38,280 bases of DNA, taken from assembly GCA_022360905.1 (NCBI GenBank), contig JAKSBX010000075.1, positions 1 through 38,280 of the forward strand, written 5' to 3'. A program made the position numbers and the translations under genes. Of the stretch, positions 33,605 through 38,280 are shown one piece after another (positions within the stretch are counted from its first letter, which is position 1; the number at the start of each line of letters is the position of its first letter). Origin of the DNA: Chromatiales bacterium. GTDB taxonomy: Bacteria; Pseudomonadota; Gammaproteobacteria; Chromatiales; Chromatiaceae. Under the pieces are notes generated by a model. That model saw only the letters and a program-made list of their open reading frames with translations. It did no database searches and was not told where the DNA came from.

Positions 33605-34004
33605 AGGAATCTCCTTATAGTAAAACTTGTCCTGGTTGAATGTATGGCTCACCGGGTCAATATCATTCTTGGTCTGTCGTGTCATTTCTCCAAATCACGT
33701 GCATCAGCAGCAGGCTGAAGTGAATCAGAGGGACAACCTGAAAGCGAGGTGAGTAGAGTAAATTAGGAAACTGCTTCCCAGCCGAAAAAATTAATTCCAT
33801 TCAAGCCATATAAAAAATCGAAAACCGGACAAACCATGTCCAGAATCTAGCTGAAACCTTCGAATCCGTTGTGATGTCCGCCTGCAACAGAGACGACTAC
33901 TGTCTCATGTATAGCGCTCAAACTTATTTTGAAGTTTTCTGTTCAGACTGATCTTCAGCATCTGATTTCTCTGCTGAAGATCAGTCATGAACCGTTAAGT
34001 ATCA
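33605..34004. other. Gene-free interval between the broken lipoprotein gene and the acyltransferase gene
   Basis: About 400 bases without a gene. The right end holds a 15-bp perfect inverted repeat (33946-33986) next to the acyltransferase stop; the left end should hold the promoter of the lipoprotein pseudogene, which I cannot place with confidence. Confidence 0.6.
33946..33986 (-). terminator. Hairpin downstream of the PatZ-like gene
   Basis: GACTGATCTTCAGCA (33946-33960) and its perfect reverse complement (33972-33986) form a 15-bp stem with an 11-base loop, 18 bases past the stop of the leftward acyltransferase gene. The sequence after the hairpin on that strand is not U-rich, so termination would be weak or Rho-linked. 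Confidence 0.5.
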
Positions 34005-36686
34005 CTACAAATCAATGATGACTTGTTTGATACTGTTGTCTTCTGGATAAGGGGTAACCTGGAAGTAGAGAGACTTCATCAAGTCGAGCATCTTGAAGTT
34101 GTTGCTCAACACTTCGCCCTCCATTCTCTCAAGACCTCGGTCTCTGGCTATCCCCATGAGGTGGTTCATCAGCTTGTGGCCAATGCCCTGGCGTTGCCAC
34201 TCATCGGCTACGACCAGAGCGAACTCACAGCTGCGCTTGTCGGGATTGATGACATAGCGGGCCACTCCCAGTTCCACTTCGTGTTGTTCATCCTCAGTGA
34301 CCGCAATCAAGGCCATTTCGTTGTGGTAGTCGATCTGGGTGAAGCGGGTCAGCATCTCCGGAGTCAGTTCCTGTATGGAACTCATGAAGCGGAAATACTT
34401 GGCCTCATTGGAGAGCTGACGGGTGAAGTTCTGCTCCAGGTCTGCGTCTTCCGGTCGGATCGGACGGATCACAATGTTGATGCCGTTGGGCAACTGAGTG
34501 CGGGCGACCAGATTGACCGGGTAGGGATGGATCGCCAGGTGGTGGTAGGGGTCGGTGGATGGACGTGGGTAATCGACCCGGATCCGGGCATCCACCGCCA
34601 CAGCGCCCTGATCATCGAGAATCAGCGGATTGATATCCATCTCCTGAATCCATGGTAACTCACAGGCCATGCTGGAGACCCGCAGCAACACATTCACTAG
34701 GGCTTCTCTGTTGGCGGCAGGCATGTGTCTGAACTGGTCGAGCATCTTTGATGCTTTGGTGCGATCGATCAGGTCACTGGCCAGGCGCCGGTTGAGAGGG
34801 GGCAGGGCAATGGCGGAATCCCCCATCACCTCGACCGTGGTACCGCCGCTGCCGAAGCTGATCACTGGGCCGAACACGGGATCCCGAACGATGCCGATCA
34901 ACAGCTCCCGGCCATTCGGGCTCTGGTACATCTGTTCGACGGTCACCCCTTCGATATTCGCCTCCGGTCGGGTCTCTTTGACCTGTTCGATCAGGTCCCG
35001 GTAGTTGGTGCGGACCGCCTGGGCATTGTTGATGTTGAGACGTATGCCACCGGCATCGGATTTATGGGAGATGTCCGGTGAAAAGATCTTCATCGCCACC
35101 GGAAAACCGATCGATTCCGCCAGGATCAAAGCTTCGTTGGCAGAGCGTGCAATGCCGTTGCGTACTGCGTTGATGCGGAAGGCGCCAAGCAGTGCAAAGG
35201 ATTCCGGTTCGGAGAGGACTTTACGCTGTTCTGAAAGTGCGCTCTCGATGATCAGGCGGGCACCCTCGGCGTCGGGTTGTTCATGCCGCCTGGAGCTCTT
35301 TGCCGGGGTCTGCAGCAGTAAGCGTTGGTTCTCTTGATGGGATGAGAGATAGTAGAAGGCGTCAACCGCATTTTCCAGGGTACGGAAAGAGGGCAGTTTT
35401 GCATTATTGAAAAGCTTGCGCGCATTCTCGATCTGCTTGCCACCCATCCAACTGGTGAGAATCGGCTTTTTATGTTTATCCGCCAGTTCGATCAGTTCCT
35501 TTGCCACTTCGTCGGGTTGGGTCATCGCCTGGGGCGTGAGAATGACAATGGTGCCATCGACACCCGGATCGTTCAGGCAGATATCCACGGCAGCTCGATA
35601 GCGTTCCGGGGGCGCTTCACCGATGATGTCTACCGGATTGCCGTGAGACCAGACCTCCGGCAGAGCTTCATTGAGTGCCTTGATGGTATCGTCGTTAAAA
35701 GATGCCAGCTCGATATCCAGATCGGAAGCCCGATCGGCTGCCATTACACCTGGGCCGCCACCATTGGTAATGATCGCCAGTTTGTTGCCGTAAACCCGGT
35801 ATCTGGACGAGAGGGCCTTGGCCGCTGAAAAGAGCTGGGAGATGGTTTCAACCCGCAATACACCGGATCGTGACAGGGCTGCAGAGAAAGTCTCGTCACT
35901 ACCTACCAGGGCGCCGGTGTGAGACATGGAGGCTTCCGCGCCGGCCGCATGACGACCCACTTTCAACACGATGACCGGCTTGATACGGGCCGCGGCACGT
36001 AATCCGCTCATAAAGCGACGGGCATTCTTGATGCCTTCCACATACAGCAGAATACTGTCTGTTTTCGGATCCGATACCAAGTAGTCCAGGTAGTCGCCGA
36101 AGTCCAGGTCGGCTGAGATACCGGTGGAGATCACCGTGGAAAATCCAATGTCGTTTACCTCAGCCCAATCGAGGATCGCCGTGCAGATCGCTCCGGACTG
36201 GGAGACCAGGGCGAGATTGCCCGGCTTGGCGTTGTTGTTGCCGAAGGTGATGTTGATCCCCTGGTCGGGGCGGATCAGGCCAAGACAGTTCGGCCCGATA
36301 AAACGGATGCCGAACTCCTTGGCTACCTCGACAACCCGCTCTTCCAGACGCAGACCAGCCGGTCCGGACTCTCGGAAACCGGCGGAGAGGATGATCATGG
36401 TTTTGACACCCTGCAGGCCACAGGCCTCGACAATCGCCGGAATGGTCTTGGCCGGTGTGGCGACCACCACCAGTTCAACCGGCTTGCCGATCTCTTCGAT
36501 CGACTTGTAGGCTTTGATTCCCTGGATCTCTTCATGCTTTGGGTTGATCGGGTAGATAGCGCCTTTGTATCCGGAAGAGATCAGATTTCTGAATACCACT
36601 TCGCCAACCGAGTTTTTCCTTTCACTGGCTCCGAACATGGCGACGCTTTTTGGTGAGAATAGAGGGGTTAAATAGTGTGATTGCAT
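34005..36686 (-). CDS. PatZ-like bifunctional acyl-CoA synthetase (ADP-forming) / GNAT acetyltransferase
   Basis: An 893-aa protein built like PatZ/YfiQ: CoA-binding Rossmann domain (about 5-135, SPKSVAMFGASERKNSVGEV), succinyl-CoA-synthetase-like domains (about 150-460), an ATP-grasp domain (about 490-700, MKIFSPDISHKSDAGGIRLN), and a C-terminal GNAT domain (about 720-893) with the acetyl-CoA loop RQGIGHKLM. Unlike my recollection of E. coli PatZ, His256 in SMSHTGALVGSDE is kept at the phospho-His position of ADP-forming acetyl-CoA synthetases, so the ligase part may be active. The ATG at 36686 gives the usual MQSHYLTPLFSPKSVA start; a longer frame extends upstream. PatZ proteins acetylate lysines of metabolic enzymes such as Acs. 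It is divergent from a deacetylase-family gene. Confidence 0.9.
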   Translation of the reverse strand: MQSHYLTPLFSPKSVAMFGASERKNSVGEVVFRNLISSGYKGAIYPINPKHEEIQGIKAYKSIEEIGKPVELVVVATPAKTIPAIVEACGLQGVKTMIILSAGFRESGPAGLRLEERVVEVAKEFGIRFIGPNCLGLIRPDQGINITFGNNNAKPGNLALVSQSGAICTAILDWAEVNDIGFSTVISTGISADLDFGDYLDYLVSDPKTDSILLYVEGIKNARRFMSGLRAAARIKPVIVLKVGRHAAGAEASMSHTGALVGSDETFSAALSRSGVLRVETISQLFSAAKALSSRYRVYGNKLAIITNGGGPGVMAADRASDLDIELASFNDDTIKALNEALPEVWSHGNPVDIIGEAPPERYRAAVDICLNDPGVDGTIVILTPQAMTQPDEVAKELIELADKHKKPILTSWMGGKQIENARKLFNNAKLPSFRTLENAVDAFYYLSSHQENQRLLLQTPAKSSRRHEQPDAEGARLIIESALSEQRKVLSEPESFALLGAFRINAVRNGIARSANEALILAESIGFPVAMKIFSPDISHKSDAGGIRLNINNAQAVRTNYRDLIEQVKETRPEANIEGVTVEQMYQSPNGRELLIGIVRDPVFGPVISFGSGGTTVEVMGDSAIALPPLNRRLASDLIDRTKASKMLDQFRHMPAANREALVNVLLRVSSMACELPWIQEMDINPLILDDQGAVAVDARIRVDYPRPSTDPYHHLAIHPYPVNLVARTQLPNGINIVIRPIRPEDADLEQNFTRQLSNEAKYFRFMSSIQELTPEMLTRFTQIDYHNEMALIAVTEDEQHEVELGVARYVINPDKRSCEFALVVADEWQRQGIGHKLMNHLMGIARDRGLERMEGEVLSNNFKMLDLMKSLYFQVTPYPEDNSIKQVIIDL

Positions 36687-36888
36687 GAGTTCCAGCCTAT
36701 TGAACTTCTGGTGAAAAATAAATGAGAGTAAATGTCCGTTGTTACTCACGGAGGCACGGTGTGATAGTCTGAATTAAAGCCTATCCAAGGTAACGTCGAT
36801 GAGCACTTAGTATATCGGCATGAATGGTTGGAAGTTTACCGATAATAAATGACAAATTCTTTACTTAAGTAACGGTTTTTAAAGATCT

Positions 36889-36894
36889 TATAAT
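36889..36894 (+). promoter_or_regulatory. Possible -10 element before the deacetylase gene
   Basis: A perfect TATAAT lies 48 bases upstream of the GTG start, in an AT-rich region. A matching -35 at 17 +/- 1 bases is poor (TTAAGT, 36865-36870, 18-base spacer), so the call is tentative. Confidence 0.4.
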
Positions 36895-36942
36895 GAGTAT
36901 TTGGCGGCTTAATGAAGTAGCTGCATAGTTTGGGGGTATTTT

Positions 36943-37869
36943 GTGAGAACGGCCTATATTACACACCCTGATTGTCTCGATCACGATACGGGTGTGGGAC
37001 ATCCTGAAAACGCTTCGAGACTGCAGGCGATCGATGATCGTTTGATGGCGGCGCAGCTTTACGATTTTCTGCGTCACTACGATGCACCCGAGGTTACCCG
37101 GGAACAGCTACTGCGCTGTCACGACGAAGCTTATCTGAACCAAGTTGAAAAACTGATGCCGGAATCGGGCCATGCCCACCTCGATCCGGATACGGTGGTG
37201 AGTCCACAGAGTCTGCAGGCGGCCAAACGGGCCGCGGGCGCTGTGATCAAAGGCGTGGACCTGATCATGCAGGAGGGGTTGAAGAATGCCTTCTGCGCGG
37301 TACGTCCGCCAGGCCACCATGCGGAGCGCATGAAGACCATGGGATTCTGTGTCTATGGCAACGCCTCGGTGGGTGCGGCCCATGCCATGGCGGAGTATGG
37401 ACTGGAGCGGGTGGCGATACTCGATTTCGATGTCCATCACGGCAATGGCAGTGAAGATATCTTCCGTGATGACCTGCGGGTGATTGTCTGTTCGACCTTT
37501 CAGCACCCCTTCTACCCCTATACGGCGATCGAGGAGAGCCCGGATCACATTATCTGTGCTCCGCTGGAGGCGACTGCAAAAAGCGCTGAATTCAAAGCGG
37601 CGGTCACAGACCACTGGCTACCGGCGCTGAATCACTTCAAGCCGCAAATGATCTTTGTCTCGGCAGGATTCGATGCCCATGTGGAAGATGACATGTCAGG
37701 GGTCAGCCTGACCGAAGCAGACTATCGCTGGGTTACCGAGCAGATCCTGCAGATAGCCGATCAGTATGCCGAGGGCAGGGTTGTCTCCGTGCTGGAAGGG
37801 GGCTATGAGCCCCATGCCCTGGCGCGCAGTGTGGAAGCTCACATCAGGGTGTTGATGGATCTACACTGA
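36943..37869 (+). CDS. Histone deacetylase family protein
   Basis: A 308-aa arginase/deacetylase-fold enzyme. RPPGHHAE (tandem His125-His126), DFDVHHGNG (zinc ligands Asp163 and His165), AGFDAH (zinc ligand Asp244) and the EGGY loop with the active-site Tyr are all present, so it should be active. Family members remove acetyl or other acyl groups from lysines, or act on acetylpolyamines; class II-like features (GHPENASRLQAI, AGFDAH) fit the bacterial HDAC/acetylpolyamine group. GTG start with GGGG eight bases upstream. It is divergent from the PatZ-like acetyltransferase, suggesting opposing roles in one pathway. Confidence 0.93.
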   Translation: MRTAYITHPDCLDHDTGVGHPENASRLQAIDDRLMAAQLYDFLRHYDAPEVTREQLLRCHDEAYLNQVEKLMPESGHAHLDPDTVVSPQSLQAAKRAAGAVIKGVDLIMQEGLKNAFCAVRPPGHHAERMKTMGFCVYGNASVGAAHAMAEYGLERVAILDFDVHHGNGSEDIFRDDLRVIVCSTFQHPFYPYTAIEESPDHIICAPLEATAKSAEFKAAVTDHWLPALNHFKPQMIFVSAGFDAHVEDDMSGVSLTEADYRWVTEQILQIADQYAEGRVVSVLEGGYEPHALARSVEAHIRVLMDLH

Positions 37870-37875
37870 GCACCG

Positions 37876-38280
37876 TCAGACCCGCATCACGGCGACCCGG
37901 CTTCCTGAAGTGCCGTGGCGCCGTACCTCAAGAATCATAGCCGGGACCCCGCGTCCCGGATCGATGATCCGTTCGACCGCGTACATGGAACTCAACAGTT
38001 TGGGACGGGCATGACGGGAGCCGGTGGCTTCCACGACACGCATGTTGCCTCCTGCAACGGATTGATTTACATAGGAGTCGACGACCGCCACATGTCCCGG
38101 ACTGCGCCTGACTGAATTACCGTCCATCCAAACCAGCAAGTCTCCCTGCTGGATTGCGTTTGGATCGTTCACCGCCCGGTTCGCCTGAAAATAGGAGGCG
38201 GCGCCGGTGTTACGAACCGTGTTGTCTGTATAGTTTCGTTTCCCGCAGGCAATCAGATAGTTGGTGACAAAGCCTGAGCA
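37876..38280 (-). CDS. NlpC/P60-type hydrolase domain protein, C-terminal part
   Basis: The frame is open to the window edge; 134 residues are seen. They start at CSGFVTNYLIACGK, which matches the catalytic Cys segment of NlpC/P60-like papain-fold peptidases (Cys at the very last codon of the window), followed by GDLLVWMDG and SPGHVAVVDSY, where the His is the likely second catalytic residue. The C-terminus is basic. Such enzymes cleave peptidoglycan peptides or related amides. The N-terminal part, with any signal peptide, lies outside. It converges with the deacetylase gene, 6 bases between stops. Confidence 0.78.
   Translation of the reverse strand, partial: CSGFVTNYLIACGKRNYTDNTVRNTGAASYFQANRAVNDPNAIQQGDLLVWMDGNSVRRSPGHVAVVDSYVNQSVAGGNMRVVEATGSRHARPKLLSSMYAVERIIDPGRGVPAMILEVRRHGTSGSRVAVMRV

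Overview
The window looks like a piece of a gammaproteobacterial chromosome. The evidence is the gene orders flgFGHIJKL and rpsP-rimM-trmD-rplS, ffh divergent from a CcsA-like membrane protein gene, a long Lhr helicase, a PatZ-like acyltransferase, and Fur/bacterioferritin/Bfd iron genes. The lineage cannot be fixed by eye. Protein style resembles sulfur-oxidising Chromatiales-type bacteria, which is inference only. Coding is dense on both strands, and no rRNA, tRNA, CRISPR or intact insertion sequence was recognised.

Layout. 1-378: C-terminus of an AcuC-like histone-deacetylase-family enzyme. 683-2017: a D-cysteine desulfhydrase-family PLP enzyme convergent with a DUF2956 small membrane protein. 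2439-9764: a flagellar rod/ring/hook-junction operon (flgF to flgL) behind a well-formed sigma54 promoter. 9911-13235: an iron island with two Fur boxes, holding hemP, an 87-aa unknown, a DUF2325 protein, two bacterioferritins and bfd. 13581-15077: a TetR regulator divergent from a short-chain dehydrogenase, with two palindromic operators between them. 15294-15638: remnant of an FG-GAP repeat protein. 15889-19485: flagellar filament genes fliC, flaG, fliD, fliS and fliT behind a sigma28 promoter. 19502-24223: CcsA-like protein, ffh and the rpsP operon with a strong terminator. 24250-28566: lhr. 28633-31324: accessory genes, namely a parDE toxin-antitoxin pair and a glycine-rich candidate toxin followed 3 nt later by a candidate immunity gene. 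31472-33604: a broken lipoprotein/beta-helix gene with an in-frame amber codon and two homopolymer frameshifts. 34005-37869: a PatZ-like acyl-CoA synthetase/GNAT protein divergent from a histone-deacetylase-family gene. 37876-38280: 3' part of an NlpC/P60-type protein.

How the genes work together. The flagellar genes follow the usual hierarchy: sigma54 for rod, rings and hook junction, then sigma28 for the filament. The two flagellar blocks are separated by about 6 kb of iron, redox and remnant genes. In the iron island, Bfr1 keeps the ferroxidase ligands but has lost the haem methionine, while Bfr2 has lost all six ferroxidase ligands and keeps the haem methionine, so the pair probably builds a mixed shell that Bfd reduces. 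The PatZ-like acyltransferase and the deacylase-family protein at the right end could form a lysine acylation/deacylation pair.

The least explained items are the 519-aa/129-aa candidate toxin-immunity pair, the hemP - 87-aa - DUF2325 operon, and the triply disrupted lipoprotein/beta-helix gene. Two dispersed palindromic repeat families also occur between genes.
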